A DNA stretch of 64,000 bases from Idiomarinaceae bacterium (GTDB taxonomy: Bacteria; Pseudomonadota; Gammaproteobacteria; Enterobacterales; Alteromonadaceae): the NCBI GenBank assembly GCA_002685255.1, contig NYWU01000003.1:1-64000 (forward strand). The letters are read 5' to 3'. The position numbers and the translations under genes were made by a program. The notes under the pieces were generated by a model. The model did not search any database and was not told the DNA's origin. It was given only the letters and a program-made list of their open reading frames with translations. Below, piece by piece: positions 9,883 to 20,157 of this stretch; position 1 is the stretch's first letter, and the number at the start of each line of letters is the position of its first letter.

Positions 9883-12195
9883 TCACTGTTGGCTAGTCGA
9901 ACTGTAGGACTTTGCATTCGTTTTATCGAATAACAGGGGTGTTTTGAGTGTCCATGACTGGGCATCTATCTCAATCGATAACTGCCCATAGTCCGCTGTA
10001 GTGGCCCACTCACTACCAGATTCAAGTACGCGCTGGTGGGTATACTTGTCTGGCATTCCATAATTATTTGCACCGCCCACACTGACTACGGTCAGTTGCG
10101 GCTGAGTCGCTTTCAGCATCAGGGAGCCAAGCGAAAAAGCGCTACCATGATGCGGAGCAACCAATATTTCGACGTCACCGACACGCTTTTCTTCCACCAA
10201 GATACGCTCTTCGGCGAACCCAATATCACCGGTGACCAGCCAGTCAATCGTACCGAAGGTAAACCGATATACACAGGAACTCGAATTACTCGCCGCAGCG
10301 CGTGCCTGTTTGGGCCACACGACTTGCCATTGAATATCACGCCAGACACCTTGCTCCCCCGCCTGACACGGTTTCTGCGTTAATGCGCCCGACCAGTCCA
10401 CAGCTGATAGGCGCGCTTTTGCCGTACGCCAGTCGCCACTATGATCCGCATCTTGATGTGTTAGAGAGACGCGCTCGATACGTAACCTACGCTGCTTGAT
10501 AAAGGGGTCGATAACCGATTCAAAATGACTCCGCCCAATGTGAAACCGACGCCCTAAATCGATCAACCATGCCGCGTTATCACGCTCAATCACTAGTGCC
10601 TGAGCTTGGCCCACGTCTAAAACATGAAAAATAACGTCTGGCTGATGCCAACGTCCCAACAGCAGGAAACCAGCAGACAATAACCCCGATACGGCAATCA
10701 TCAGCCAATAATATCGCATGAGCCACAACGGTAATAAGAGTAATAATCCAAACGCCCATAGCAGTACACTCTCTATGGCAATGGAACTTGTACCCAACCA
10801 CCCGATAGGTAACCGTGCAAGCCACTCCAATAGGGGCTGAAGCACAATCAGTGGCTGTTCGGCTAACCACCATAAGTTCGCAGCAAAGGTGTCTGCCCAC
10901 GCAATAGCGGCAATTGCCCCCATCAGTGTCAGCGGCAAAACCCAGAAAGCAAAAATAGGCACCACCAGCAGATTACTCACTGGTGCTATTAGGGAGACTC
11001 CACCAAATACTGCTAATGAGAGCGGCCCCATCAACGCTAAAAACAAAAGCTGTAAATAAATTGTTTGAAGTAAGCGTTTAGTCCAACCGGCAGCCGAGTT
11101 CACTCGCCATCCCCACTGGCACAATAAAATCACCGCAACCGCCAGCACTGAGAACCAAAAGCCGATATCGTGCCAACTGCCAGGATCGATCACGATCAGA
11201 ATCACAACCGCATGCCAAAGCCTTTTCCAGTTACGCGTCGTCAAACCCAGCCAACGTTGCCCCCAAAATAATAACAACATGAGCCACGCACGTTGAGCCG
11301 AAATCGCAAACCCCGCTAAACTGGTGTAAAGCAATGCCACGATCAAAGCAACAACAGCGGCAACTGGAGTTAATAACAAACGCTCGCGATTGCGTAAAAA
11401 CGTGCCCTTATGCGGCAGTCGTGCAATACCGCGTTGGAGTGTTAAGAAGATGAGCCCCGCTACTAAACTGATATGTAACCCAGAAATGGCCATTAAGTGT
11501 TGCAGCCCATTGCGCTGCCATACATCACGTTGCTCAAATGGAATACTGCCGCGGTAACCGATAGCTAGCGCCTGTAACATTCCAACAAATTCGAGTTCAG
11601 TCGCTTCGAAGGTTCGGTAAACACGCCAACGCACCGACGGTTCAACCTGTGTGAGCTGCATCTCTCGCACATAACCCTGTTTGACTAATTGTTTTGCCCA
11701 CAAATAGCGAGCGGGCCGTTCCGATCCTTGATTCCAATAGGTGGTCGGCATTTTTAACTTAATTTCCGCGCGATACTGTTGGCCCGGACTCAGTATGTTT
11801 CGTGATCGGTCTTCGTACCAATAAAGTTGTACCCGGCATTGGCAATCTTCAGTTATTAGTTCATTGCCGTGAAGGACTCGCGACAAGCTAGCGACAAAGC
11901 GACTCCGTTTATCACTGTGGTAATCAATATGTTCGATAGTTAGATAGACTGAAAGCCATTGCCGTTCTGGCAATTGCGTATGTTGTTGAGCGAGGTTTGA
12001 TACAAAATGAGTTCCAATCAGTATCCCTATACACAGCAGTATAAATTGATTAAGAAGTTTTCGAGTGTGGCGACAAAACGGTACAGCACAAATCGCTACA
12101 ACAATCACTAAAGCGACTAGCCACGTTTCTATTAAGTGAGTAGAATACAGCGCCATAACTGTTCCGGCGAGCAAAGTAAACGAGCTGTATCCCAT
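9883..12195 (-). CDS. comEC: DNA internalization-related competence protein ComEC/Rec2
   Basis: Inner-membrane channel for transformation DNA. I start it at the ATG at 12195 (MGYSSFTLLAG), giving 770 residues. The frame stays open upstream to 12351, but that extension would run across the start of the divergent DUF2062 gene. Domain order is two N-terminal helices, an OB-like domain with C-x-C (about residues 95-160), the multi-helix Competence domain containing LMAISGLHISLVAGL, and a C-terminal metallo-beta-lactamase-like domain. That domain has THQDADHSGD, ending VAPHHGSAFS and VGGANNYGMP. The metal-binding motif looks intact. Confidence 0.92.
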   Translation of the reverse strand: MGYSSFTLLAGTVMALYSTHLIETWLVALVIVVAICAVPFCRHTRKLLNQFILLCIGILIGTHFVSNLAQQHTQLPERQWLSVYLTIEHIDYHSDKRSRFVASLSRVLHGNELITEDCQCRVQLYWYEDRSRNILSPGQQYRAEIKLKMPTTYWNQGSERPARYLWAKQLVKQGYVREMQLTQVEPSVRWRVYRTFEATELEFVGMLQALAIGYRGSIPFEQRDVWQRNGLQHLMAISGLHISLVAGLIFLTLQRGIARLPHKGTFLRNRERLLLTPVAAVVALIVALLYTSLAGFAISAQRAWLMLLLFWGQRWLGLTTRNWKRLWHAVVILIVIDPGSWHDIGFWFSVLAVAVILLCQWGWRVNSAAGWTKRLLQTIYLQLLFLALMGPLSLAVFGGVSLIAPVSNLLVVPIFAFWVLPLTLMGAIAAIAWADTFAANLWWLAEQPLIVLQPLLEWLARLPIGWLGTSSIAIESVLLWAFGLLLLLPLWLMRYYWLMIAVSGLLSAGFLLLGRWHQPDVIFHVLDVGQAQALVIERDNAAWLIDLGRRFHIGRSHFESVIDPFIKQRRLRIERVSLTHQDADHSGDWRTAKARLSAVDWSGALTQKPCQAGEQGVWRDIQWQVVWPKQARAAASNSSSCVYRFTFGTIDWLVTGDIGFAEERILVEEKRVGDVEILVAPHHGSAFSLGSLMLKATQPQLTVVSVGGANNYGMPDKYTHQRVLESGSEWATTADYGQLSIEIDAQSWTLKTPLLFDKTNAKSYSSTSQQ

Positions 12196-12243
12196 TCGGT
12201 GTTTCCAGTTCAGTCGCACAAATTGATGTAAACGGGAATTGCA

Positions 12244-12768
12244 ATGGCAAGACGCATGATCAAAAAATGGATGCCGAATCATGAGAAAATTCGCCAGACA
12301 CGTGCACTTAAAGTATTCGGCTCGTTGCTGCATGATGCCAATTTGTGGCATCTAAACCGTCGCTCTGCCTCAGGCGCCTTTGCTGTAGGTCTGTTTTGCG
12401 CGTTTATTCCGGTTCCATTTCAAATGCTGCTTGCGGCCGCGGGAGCTATTCTATTTAGGGTTAACCTCCCCCTTTCAGTAGGCTTAGTTTGGATATCCAA
12501 CCCTATCACCATGCCGCCACTGTTTTACTTCTGCTACGAGGTTGGCCGAGCGGTTCTTTCCGCACCCGCGCACCCATTCAACTTCGAGCTCAGTTGGGAC
12601 TGGCTCATTTACAGTATCGAAACCATTGGTCCCGCATTTTTATTAGGTTGCTTTATCATGGGGACGCTCTCAAGCTTGGTCAGTTATATTGCTATTCGAG
12701 TGATGTGGCGCGTCTCGGTTGTGCGCGCCTGGGAAGCGCGCCAACATCGAAACCGAGAGTGCGACTAA
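12244..12768 (+). CDS. DUF2062 inner-membrane protein
   Basis: A 174-residue protein with the DUF2062 signature. It has a basic N-terminus (RRMIKKWMPNHEKIRQ), then GSLLHDANLWHLNRRSASGAFAVGLF and FIPVPFQMLLAA, and the conserved WISNPITMPPLFYFCYEVG. Three to four transmembrane helices are visible. Function is unknown. It is commonly adjacent to comEC in gammaproteobacteria, as here, where it is divergent with only 48 bases between starts. Its stop overlaps that of lolE by 4 bases. Confidence 0.9.
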   Translation: MARRMIKKWMPNHEKIRQTRALKVFGSLLHDANLWHLNRRSASGAFAVGLFCAFIPVPFQMLLAAAGAILFRVNLPLSVGLVWISNPITMPPLFYFCYEVGRAVLSAPAHPFNFELSWDWLIYSIETIGPAFLLGCFIMGTLSSLVSYIAIRVMWRVSVVRAWEARQHRNRECD

Positions 12769-14000
12769 TGATGTTCGTGTAGCGCTTGGGCTGGCTCAAT
12801 CTGAGTAGCACGCCATGCAGGATAGAGCGTAGCCCCGGCGCTCATAATCACGGCCACACATGAGACTAAAGCGACATCGAACCAACGCCACTGTGAGGGT
12901 ACCTCACTAACAAAATAAACATCGTCAGAAAGCACCTGAAAATGCAGTAACTGCTCCATCAATAAAATAATATCGGGTAATACTGAGGCGAGTAAAATAC
13001 CCAGGAGGCTTCCCCATGCAGCTCCTTTTACGCCGCTCATTGTGCCCTGCCAGAAAAAAGTCGCCACGATTCGACGACTATCTAACCCCATGGTTTTTAA
13101 CATCGCAATTTGCGGACGCTTTTTAGTCACAGTCATCACTAACGTGGACACTATATTAAAACAAGCCACCGCCATCACCAGTACGAGAACCAAGTAAATC
13201 ACTGTACGAACTAACTCAATATCGCGATACAGATGACCCTGCGTTCGCATCCAGTTATCGACATAGACCAATTCCGGTAATCGATTACCGACCTCATTGG
13301 CTACTCGTGGCGCCTGAAAAACATCATCTACTTTTAACTCAACGGTAGAAACACCACGTTCTATCTCACCCACAGCGCGCGCGGTGGCCAGACTGACATA
13401 GCCCATTTGATGGTCAAGCTCGCCTCCGAACTCGAATAGACCCACGACCTTCAATGCATGACGTTGGGGAGAACGAAACTGTTGGCTACTTCGATCGGCT
13501 ACCAGTAACTCTAACGTGTCGCCCACAGCGATCCCGTAGCTTTTAGCAATCCCTTGTCCCAAAACGATGGTATTCGGCTCATCAAGGCGCGCCAAGCTGT
13601 GGTTGCTAAAAAATTCGGTCGCGCTTGGATGCGGCCCGCCGGCAGCAATCCCCTCTAAAACAATACCTTTAAACTGATCGCCTGAACGCAACATGGCTGT
13701 TTGCTTAATGACCGGGTATGCTTCGACAACACGACGATCGTGCTTAGCAATTTCAACAATATCCTGCCAGTTACTAAAAGTGCCCTCCACTTTAGTAAAC
13801 GACACATGAGGAACCGCTTTAAGCAATTTTTGCTCTAACACATTTTGAAAACCGTTCATCATAGAAAGGCTAGCAATTAATACTGCGCAACCCAGCACGA
13901 TGCCGACCGTAGATGACGATGCAATAAATGCAAACAAGCCTGAACGGCTGCGGCGCTCGGAGAAACGTCTGGCCAATTTAAGCGTGAGCATGCGTTTCAC
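12765..14000 (-). CDS. lolE: Lipoprotein-releasing ABC transporter permease LolE
   Basis: One of two permease subunits of LolCDE, which extracts outer-membrane lipoproteins from the inner membrane and hands them to LolA. It has 411 residues. The N-terminal helix follows RRFSERRSRSGLFAFI, there is a large periplasmic domain (about 45-265), and three C-terminal FtsX-type helices. The coupling segment VTKKRPQIAMLKTMGLD is visible. It overlaps the end of lolD by 23 bases. The assignment as LolE rather than LolC rests on order lolC-lolD-lolE. Confidence 0.93.
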   Translation of the reverse strand: MKRMLTLKLARRFSERRSRSGLFAFIASSSTVGIVLGCAVLIASLSMMNGFQNVLEQKLLKAVPHVSFTKVEGTFSNWQDIVEIAKHDRRVVEAYPVIKQTAMLRSGDQFKGIVLEGIAAGGPHPSATEFFSNHSLARLDEPNTIVLGQGIAKSYGIAVGDTLELLVADRSSQQFRSPQRHALKVVGLFEFGGELDHQMGYVSLATARAVGEIERGVSTVELKVDDVFQAPRVANEVGNRLPELVYVDNWMRTQGHLYRDIELVRTVIYLVLVLVMAVACFNIVSTLVMTVTKKRPQIAMLKTMGLDSRRIVATFFWQGTMSGVKGAAWGSLLGILLASVLPDIILLMEQLLHFQVLSDDVYFVSEVPSQWRWFDVALVSCVAVIMSAGATLYPAWRATQIEPAQALHEHH

Positions 14001-14679
14001 CCACGGCTGACAGTGTGCCGTTGTTTAGACGATAAATAGAGCCGATTCGCTCTGCCAACTGCATATCGTGCGTCACGATAATAAATGCCGTACCGAACTC
14101 TTTATTCATTTCCAAAATCAACTCGAATACCGACTCTGCTGTCTGCCCGTCTAAGTTACCGGTCGGTTCATCTGCCACAACCAATTTAGGCTTATTAGCA
14201 AAGGCTCGCGCTATCGCGACCCTTTGCCGTTCACCACCCGATAACTGGGCAGGTCGATGGTGCATACGATCGGTTAAACCGACACGTGCTAGCAACGCTC
14301 GCGCTTTTTCGGTTGCCTGTTGTTCTGACTCACCCGCAATGCGTAACGGCATCGCAACATTTTCTAGCGCATCAAATTCCGGTAACAAATGATGAAACTG
14401 GTAGACAAAACCAATGTTTCGGTTTCTTAATTGCGCTTTTTGCGAACCATTGAGTTCTGTCAGGCCTGTGTTCTCAAATAACACATGCCCTTCAGACGGA
14501 GCGTCCAAACCAGCTAAAATGTGAAGTAACGTGCTTTTACCCGAGCCCGAACTACCGACAATTGCCATAAGCTGGCCTGGGGCAACTGTTAAGCTCACAT
14601 TGTTCAATACCGTCACTTGATTATCGCCATCGCGGAAGGTTTTACTCACGTTGTGCGCTTGAATTAAATCGTTAGTCAT
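13978..14679 (-). CDS. lolD: Lipoprotein-releasing ABC transporter ATPase LolD
   Basis: Cytoplasmic ATPase that powers LolCE. The frame is open further upstream, but the ATG at 14679 (MTNDLIQAHNVSKTF) yields 233 residues, the E. coli length. Walker A is IVGSSGSGKSTLLHIL, the signature is LSGGERQRVAIARAF, and Walker B is LVVADEPTGNLD. The LolD motif around FVYQFHHLLPEFDALENV is present. The start overlaps lolC's stop by 8 bases. Confidence 0.96.
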   Translation of the reverse strand: MTNDLIQAHNVSKTFRDGDNQVTVLNNVSLTVAPGQLMAIVGSSGSGKSTLLHILAGLDAPSEGHVLFENTGLTELNGSQKAQLRNRNIGFVYQFHHLLPEFDALENVAMPLRIAGESEQQATEKARALLARVGLTDRMHHRPAQLSGGERQRVAIARAFANKPKLVVADEPTGNLDGQTAESVFELILEMNKEFGTAFIIVTHDMQLAERIGSIYRLNNGTLSAVGETHAHA

Positions 14680-15937
14680 ATCGTAACGCCTCAGAAGGTT
14701 CAGTTTGGGCGGCTTTCGCTGCGGGGTAAAACGCCGCGACAAGAGTAAGTATGAGTGCTGTAGCGGCAATGAATAGCACTTGCTGCCATTCAAACTGCAC
14801 TGGCAGTTGTTGCCCTAACCCAACGACAAAATGACTCCCAAGAGCCTGTAGAATCGGATTAATGAAGATCGCTATCAACACCCCGAACAGGGTGCCTAAC
14901 AGGGTACCTACCGTACCTATGTAGCAACCTTGAATCAGAAAAACTCGACGCACCTGCGCTTGCGTGAGGCCAATGGTTTGTAAGATTGCGATGTCATGCC
15001 GTTTATCATCGATCACCATGGCCAACGCGGACAATGTATTGAAAGCTGCAACCGCTATAATCAGCGCCAGCATTAGCCACATCATACGTTTCTCCATGCC
15101 AACAGCATCAAATAACTGTCCGTAACGCTGTCGCCAATCGGTCACGATTAACGTACTATTCGAACGAATGAATGACGCGATTTTCGGTGCATTAAATGCG
15201 TCTTGTAATTGCACCTGAACATGCGTCTTTGACGCTTTAGGATTACGAATAAGTCGCGCCACATCGTCAATATTTGCAACGGCTAGGTGTTTATCTAATT
15301 CTGACTGCATAGCAAACACACCCACTAAGCGAAACGTGCGTTGCGAAGGAAGCATGCCCAGCGGACTGTATACAGCCCCTTTCGAAGAGACAATACGCAC
15401 TCTATCGCCAATAGCGAGATTCAACTGATTCGCCAACGTTTGACCCAGAATAATATTGTAATCACCTGCAGCTAAGGATGACCATTGCCCTGCAATTAAC
15501 GCGCGTTGCAAAGCCGGTGGGATTGACTGCGATTTAGAGTCGCCTGTATTGAAGCCCTGCAACGTCACGACCGCGAGGTTACCTGGCACCTGAATCAATG
15601 CCTCAGTAGACGCATAAGGTGATATCGACTGTACCTCGTCGCTTGCGCGCTGCTCCAAGAGCGTGGTTAATTCGCTTTGTACCTGTTCACCCTGCACTTG
15701 TATGTGAGGTACCCCGCCGAGAATACGCTGCTTTAGCTCACCTTCAAAACCGTTCATGACTGACATCACCACAATGAGCGCCATTACGCCGACAGCGATT
15801 CCGCCTAAAGCAAACCGTTGAATAAACCGAGTGAACGCAGAGTATGCTTTTGTTCGGCTATACCTCAACGCGATAGAGAATGTAATTGACCGCAAACGAC
15901 GCCCTTGAAATGATGGTTGCTTATTAGAAAAGCTCAA
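14672..15937 (-). CDS. lolC: Lipoprotein-releasing ABC transporter permease LolC
   Basis: Permease subunit that in LolCDE recruits the chaperone LolA. It has 421 residues. A first helix follows RYSRTKAYSAFTRFIQRFALGGIAVG, then a periplasmic domain (about 55-270), and three FtsX-type helices at the C-terminus. MVIDDKRHDIAILQTIGL is the coupling helix region. First gene of lolC-D-E, with its start 43 bases from the divergent PilZ-like gene. The N-terminus has about 20 extra residues before the usual LolC beginning, so an in-frame later start is possible. Confidence 0.93.
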   Translation of the reverse strand: MSFSNKQPSFQGRRLRSITFSIALRYSRTKAYSAFTRFIQRFALGGIAVGVMALIVVMSVMNGFEGELKQRILGGVPHIQVQGEQVQSELTTLLEQRASDEVQSISPYASTEALIQVPGNLAVVTLQGFNTGDSKSQSIPPALQRALIAGQWSSLAAGDYNIILGQTLANQLNLAIGDRVRIVSSKGAVYSPLGMLPSQRTFRLVGVFAMQSELDKHLAVANIDDVARLIRNPKASKTHVQVQLQDAFNAPKIASFIRSNSTLIVTDWRQRYGQLFDAVGMEKRMMWLMLALIIAVAAFNTLSALAMVIDDKRHDIAILQTIGLTQAQVRRVFLIQGCYIGTVGTLLGTLFGVLIAIFINPILQALGSHFVVGLGQQLPVQFEWQQVLFIAATALILTLVAAFYPAAKAAQTEPSEALRYD

Positions 15938-15980
15938 GGATAATGAGTTGTTAGCAGCCTGACAACTTTGCGAGACAAAA

Positions 15981-16592
15981 ATGCAGCCGAATCAGTCCAT
16001 TAATTTGCGTCCTATTGGTGAGTATTTTACCGTAGCCGATAGCTTACCTGTGCAACTCAACCCGGTCGCAGCGGAACGTATACCCTCTGATGACGAATTA
16101 CAGGCTGAAATTCCAGAGCTCTTTAAACTATGTTCAGAGCTCGCTGGAAGCGATCAGTCTGCGTTACAGCGTGTGCGCTCAGAAAATCCTAATTCACCGG
16201 CATTGATAGACGCGCTTGCATTGATTAATCAGCGCATGGGGTTGATGTTGGGCTACGTTCTGAGTCATACCCATGACGACGATTACTCACTTACAGCGCA
16301 TGAGTTCGGTGGCGGCGGCTTTCGTGTGAAGGTAGCAGAGCCCTTTACTGTGGGAGATAAGTTTCAAGCTAACTTAATTTTTCGCGAAGAATCACTGGCG
16401 GTTTACTGTTATGTCGAATGCGTCGAGTGCGAGACACAGACTGAGAATACGCGCGAAGCTACATTCTCGTTTTTGCAAATCCGCGAGCAAGATCATGAGC
16501 ATGTGATACGTCATAGTTTGCATAGCCAAACCCGTCACCTTAAAGCACGAGCGGAACAGAGGAAGCAAGCAGATAAGCCAGAAAACTCATAG
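15981..16592 (+). CDS. PilZ-like protein upstream of mfd
   Basis: A 203-residue cytoplasmic protein with no signal peptide or membrane segment. Residues about 95-175 (DYSLTAHEFGGGGFRVKVAEPF, then VGDKFQANLIF) resemble the beta-barrel of PilZ domains. The usual c-di-GMP motif (RxxxR, then D/NxSxxG) is not clearly present, so nucleotide binding is doubtful. Such a protein precedes mfd in many Alteromonadales, from my recollection. The C-terminus is highly charged. Two c-di-GMP turnover genes also lie in this window (44185-47292). Confidence 0.55.
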   Translation: MQPNQSINLRPIGEYFTVADSLPVQLNPVAAERIPSDDELQAEIPELFKLCSELAGSDQSALQRVRSENPNSPALIDALALINQRMGLMLGYVLSHTHDDDYSLTAHEFGGGGFRVKVAEPFTVGDKFQANLIFREESLAVYCYVECVECETQTENTREATFSFLQIREQDHEHVIRHSLHSQTRHLKARAEQRKQADKPENS

Positions 16593-16661
16593 TGATAACA
16601 TCCAAATCACGTCTATTTTGAGTATAATGCAGCACAGAATTGCAGTTAACGTTAGGTAGTC

Positions 16662-19600
16662 ATGACTAAAGTTTCGGTTTTCAATCCACCTTTTGCAGAC
16701 TCAGCCCAAAAAGACATTACTTGGACTGAGTTAAATGGAAGTTCACCCGCTCTTGCGCTTGCGAAAGTTATCGATCGTACGCCAGGACGCGTGCTGGTCG
16801 TCACAGCAGATGCCAACCAAGCGCATCGTCTAGAGCAAGAAGTACGCTATTTCGCGGGTGAGAACACCGAATATCATGACGATATAACGGTCTTTCCGGA
16901 TTGGGAAACACTGCCTTATGACACATTCTCGCCCCATCAAGATATTATCTCTGAGCGTCTCAGTGTTCTAGCACGCCTCCCGCAAGCACGACGAGGCGCC
17001 TTGATTGTTAGCTTAAATACCTTGTTGCAACGTATCGCCCCTGTTGAATTTGTGCAAAGCCAATCTCTCGATCTCAGTATTGGTCAGCAGCTCGATGCCT
17101 TAGCCCTACGTGAGCAGCTCGAACGTAACGGCTATCGTGCGGTTGAACAGGTCATGGAACATGGCGAGTTTAGTAGTCGCGGTTCGATATTAGATCTATT
17201 CCCGATGGGAAGTGAGTCACCATTTCGAGTCGATTTCTTTGATGACGAGATCGACAGTATTCGTCCATTCGACCCTGAGACACAGCGTTCACTAGAGCCC
17301 GTCGATTCGGTCAAGTTACTACCTGCGCACGAGTTTCCTCTAACTAAGGCGGGTATCGAACACTTTCGCGCCGCTTTCCGCGAGCGTTTCGAGATAAGCA
17401 ATGAACGCGAATCCCTGTATCAACAAGTTAGCAAAGGACAGGCGCCTGGCGGGATTGAGTACTACTTACCATTGTTCTTCGAACAGACGGCAACGCTATT
17501 TGATTACCTACCTGATGACGCGCTATTGGTTACCTTTGGCGACATTCAGGGGACGCTTGAAAAGCTCTGGACTGATATTAGTCACCGCTACGAGCAGCGC
17601 CGATACGATCAACAAAAGCCGTTGTTGCATCCAAACGAAGTGTTTATGTTGGCGGAGCAAGTTCACAGCCGTTTCAAACATATGCGGCGCATACGTGCGG
17701 CCGTCCCAGCTGGTAAACCGACCCCCGGCGCAGTCACTTTTGATACTAACGCAGTGACTGATATCGCCGCAGAGCACCAAAATAAACAACCTTTTGCCAA
17801 GCTTAAGCAACTCATTGAGGATGCTATCAACCGCCAGCAACGTCTATTATTTATGACCGAGTCTGCTGGTCGAAAAGAAGCACTGCACGATATCCTCGGC
17901 CGCATTGGCTACCCTGCCCCAAGCGTCATGCACTTCAGTGATTTTGAGCAATCAGACGAGCCTCTAGCAATTACAGTCGGACCCATCATTAACTCGGTGT
18001 TTTTGGGCTCAGAAGACATTTACCTGATTACTGAAACGGAGTTAATGGGCAACCGCGTCTCGCAACGTCGTCGCCGTGAACAAAAACCAACGCAAAGCTC
18101 CGATGCACTCATTCGAAACCTAGCCGAGTTAAAGACAGGACAACCTGTTGTTCACATCGATCACGGTGTGGGACGCTATCAAGGGCTCACGACACTTGAC
18201 GCGGGCAACGTTACCACTGAATTTGTTACTATCGAGTATGCTCAGCAATCAAAGCTCTATGTGCCGGTGGCAAGTTTAGACGTGCTGAGTCGTTACAGTG
18301 GCGGCGAAGAAAATCATGCTCCGTTACATAAACTCGGCAATGATAGCTGGGAGAAGGCTAAAAAACGGGCGGCGGAAAAAATACGGGACGTTGCTGCTGA
18401 ATTATTGGATGTTTATGCCAAACGCGCTTCTAACGAAGGTTATGGGTTTACAATAGACCAAGATGATTATCATCGCTTTGCTGAAGGGTTTCCATTTGAA
18501 GAAACTACTGACCAGCTCAATGCTATTAATGCCGTCGTACAGGATATGGCAGCAACTCAACCTATGGATCGCTTAGTTTGCGGCGACGTCGGATTTGGTA
18601 AAACAGAAGTTGCGATGCGCGCCGCGTTTATTGCCGTCAACGACAACCGTCAGGTCATGGTATTAGTGCCTACAACGTTGTTAGCGCAGCAACATTACGA
18701 GAACTTTAAAGATCGCTTTGCCGACTGGCCAGTGCGCATTGAGGTACTATCGCGCTTCAAAACTGCAAAACAGTCGAAACAAATTCTTGCGGACACCGAA
18801 GAAGGCAAGGTTGATATACTCATCGGTACCCACAAACTGTTGCAAGGTGATATTAAACCTAAAGCCTTAGGCTTATTAATTGTAGATGAAGAACACCGCT
18901 TCGGCGTAAGGCAAAAAGAGGCAATCAAACGCCTGCGTGCCAATGTGGACATCTTAACGCTCACGGCCACTCCGATACCGCGTACACTGAACATGGCAAT
19001 GAACAATATCCGTGATTTGTCGATCATCGCAACACCACCGGCTCGACGCCTCGCTGTTAAGACCTTTGTGCGTGAACATGACAATGCCACCATTCGAGAG
19101 GCCATCTTACGAGAAACCTTACGCGGTGGACAGGTTTACTTCCTGCACAACAATGTCGACACCATTGAGAAAACAGCCCGCGACATCGAAACGCTGGTGC
19201 CAGAAGCAAGTGTGACCGTCGCACATGGCCAGATGCGCGAGCGTGACCTTGAACGTATTATGAGTGACTTCTATCACCAACGCTTTAATGTCTTGGTTTG
19301 TACTACAATTATCGAAACGGGTATTGATGTACCTAGCGCCAATACGATTATCATTGATCGCGCTGACCATCTTGGCCTGGCTCAGTTACATCAGTTGCGA
19401 GGACGCGTTGGACGATCTCATCACCAAGCCTACGCTTATCTTCTCACGCCACATCCAAAGCGGATGACCAAAGATGCGCTAAAACGCTTAGAAGCGATTT
19501 CACAGCTAGAGGATTTAGGCGCTGGCTTTATGTTGGCGACCCATGATCTTGAAATTCGCGGTGCAGGAGAGCTGCTTGGCGACGATCAAAGTGGTCAAAT

Positions 19601-20141
19601 TGAAAGCATTGGTTTCACCCTATATACCGATATGCTCGAGCAAGCGGTTGAGTCGCTCAAAGATGGCAAAGAGCCGACACTCGAAGGCCTCACGCGCAGT
19701 CGTGCAGAAATTGACTTGCGTATACCCGCACTACTACCAGACGACTATATAGCTGACATCAATACGCGCTTAAACATTTATAAGCGCATCGCAAGCTGCA
19801 ACAATGACGAACAACTTGAAGATATTCAGGTCGAGTTAATTGATCGGTTTGGTCTGTTGCCGGATGCCAGTAAAAATCTGGTGGCTCAAACACGTATTCG
19901 CAATCACGCCGAAGCGTTAGGAATACGTAAAATCGATATGGGCAACCAAGGCGGTACGATAGAGTTTAATGAAACACCCAAGGTCAAGCCTGAAACGATT
20001 ATTGGTCTTATTCAAAAATGTCCTCAAAATTACCGCTTAGAGGGGCCGACGAAACTCAAAGTCACTCAATCGATTGAGGATACTCAAAGTCGCTTAAAAC
20101 TGATACAGTCACTTTTAGAAGAGCTCGCCAGTGATACATAA
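16662..20141 (+). CDS. mfd: Transcription-repair coupling factor
   Basis: Releases RNA polymerase stalled at lesions and recruits UvrA. It is 1159 residues, a normal length. Visible in order: UvrB-like N-terminal domains (TVFPDWETLPYD; VEQVMEHGEFSSRGSILDLFP), the RNA-polymerase-interacting domain around HIDHGVGRYQGL (near residue 500), the helicase core with Walker A CGDVGFGKTEVAMRA (near 640) and DEEHRFGV (near 741), TATPIPRTLNMA, RGRVGRSHHQAYAYLL, and the C-terminal TRCF domain. A TATAAT at 16623-16628 precedes the gene. Confidence 0.98.
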   Translation: MTKVSVFNPPFADSAQKDITWTELNGSSPALALAKVIDRTPGRVLVVTADANQAHRLEQEVRYFAGENTEYHDDITVFPDWETLPYDTFSPHQDIISERLSVLARLPQARRGALIVSLNTLLQRIAPVEFVQSQSLDLSIGQQLDALALREQLERNGYRAVEQVMEHGEFSSRGSILDLFPMGSESPFRVDFFDDEIDSIRPFDPETQRSLEPVDSVKLLPAHEFPLTKAGIEHFRAAFRERFEISNERESLYQQVSKGQAPGGIEYYLPLFFEQTATLFDYLPDDALLVTFGDIQGTLEKLWTDISHRYEQRRYDQQKPLLHPNEVFMLAEQVHSRFKHMRRIRAAVPAGKPTPGAVTFDTNAVTDIAAEHQNKQPFAKLKQLIEDAINRQQRLLFMTESAGRKEALHDILGRIGYPAPSVMHFSDFEQSDEPLAITVGPIINSVFLGSEDIYLITETELMGNRVSQRRRREQKPTQSSDALIRNLAELKTGQPVVHIDHGVGRYQGLTTLDAGNVTTEFVTIEYAQQSKLYVPVASLDVLSRYSGGEENHAPLHKLGNDSWEKAKKRAAEKIRDVAAELLDVYAKRASNEGYGFTIDQDDYHRFAEGFPFEETTDQLNAINAVVQDMAATQPMDRLVCGDVGFGKTEVAMRAAFIAVNDNRQVMVLVPTTLLAQQHYENFKDRFADWPVRIEVLSRFKTAKQSKQILADTEEGKVDILIGTHKLLQGDIKPKALGLLIVDEEHRFGVRQKEAIKRLRANVDILTLTATPIPRTLNMAMNNIRDLSIIATPPARRLAVKTFVREHDNATIREAILRETLRGGQVYFLHNNVDTIEKTARDIETLVPEASVTVAHGQMRERDLERIMSDFYHQRFNVLVCTTIIETGIDVPSANTIIIDRADHLGLAQLHQLRGRVGRSHHQAYAYLLTPHPKRMTKDALKRLEAISQLEDLGAGFMLATHDLEIRGAGELLGDDQSGQIESIGFTLYTDMLEQAVESLKDGKEPTLEGLTRSRAEIDLRIPALLPDDYIADINTRLNIYKRIASCNNDEQLEDIQVELIDRFGLLPDASKNLVAQTRIRNHAEALGIRKIDMGNQGGTIEFNETPKVKPETIIGLIQKCPQNYRLEGPTKLKVTQSIEDTQSRLKLIQSLLEELASDT

Positions 20142-20157
20142 ATTTGGGGAAAACAAC

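Noticed and set aside
12196-12351. N-terminal extension of ComEC
   Set aside because: It would run across the start region of the divergent DUF2062 gene and adds no recognisable domain. The ATG at 12195 begins a hydrophobic segment typical of ComEC.
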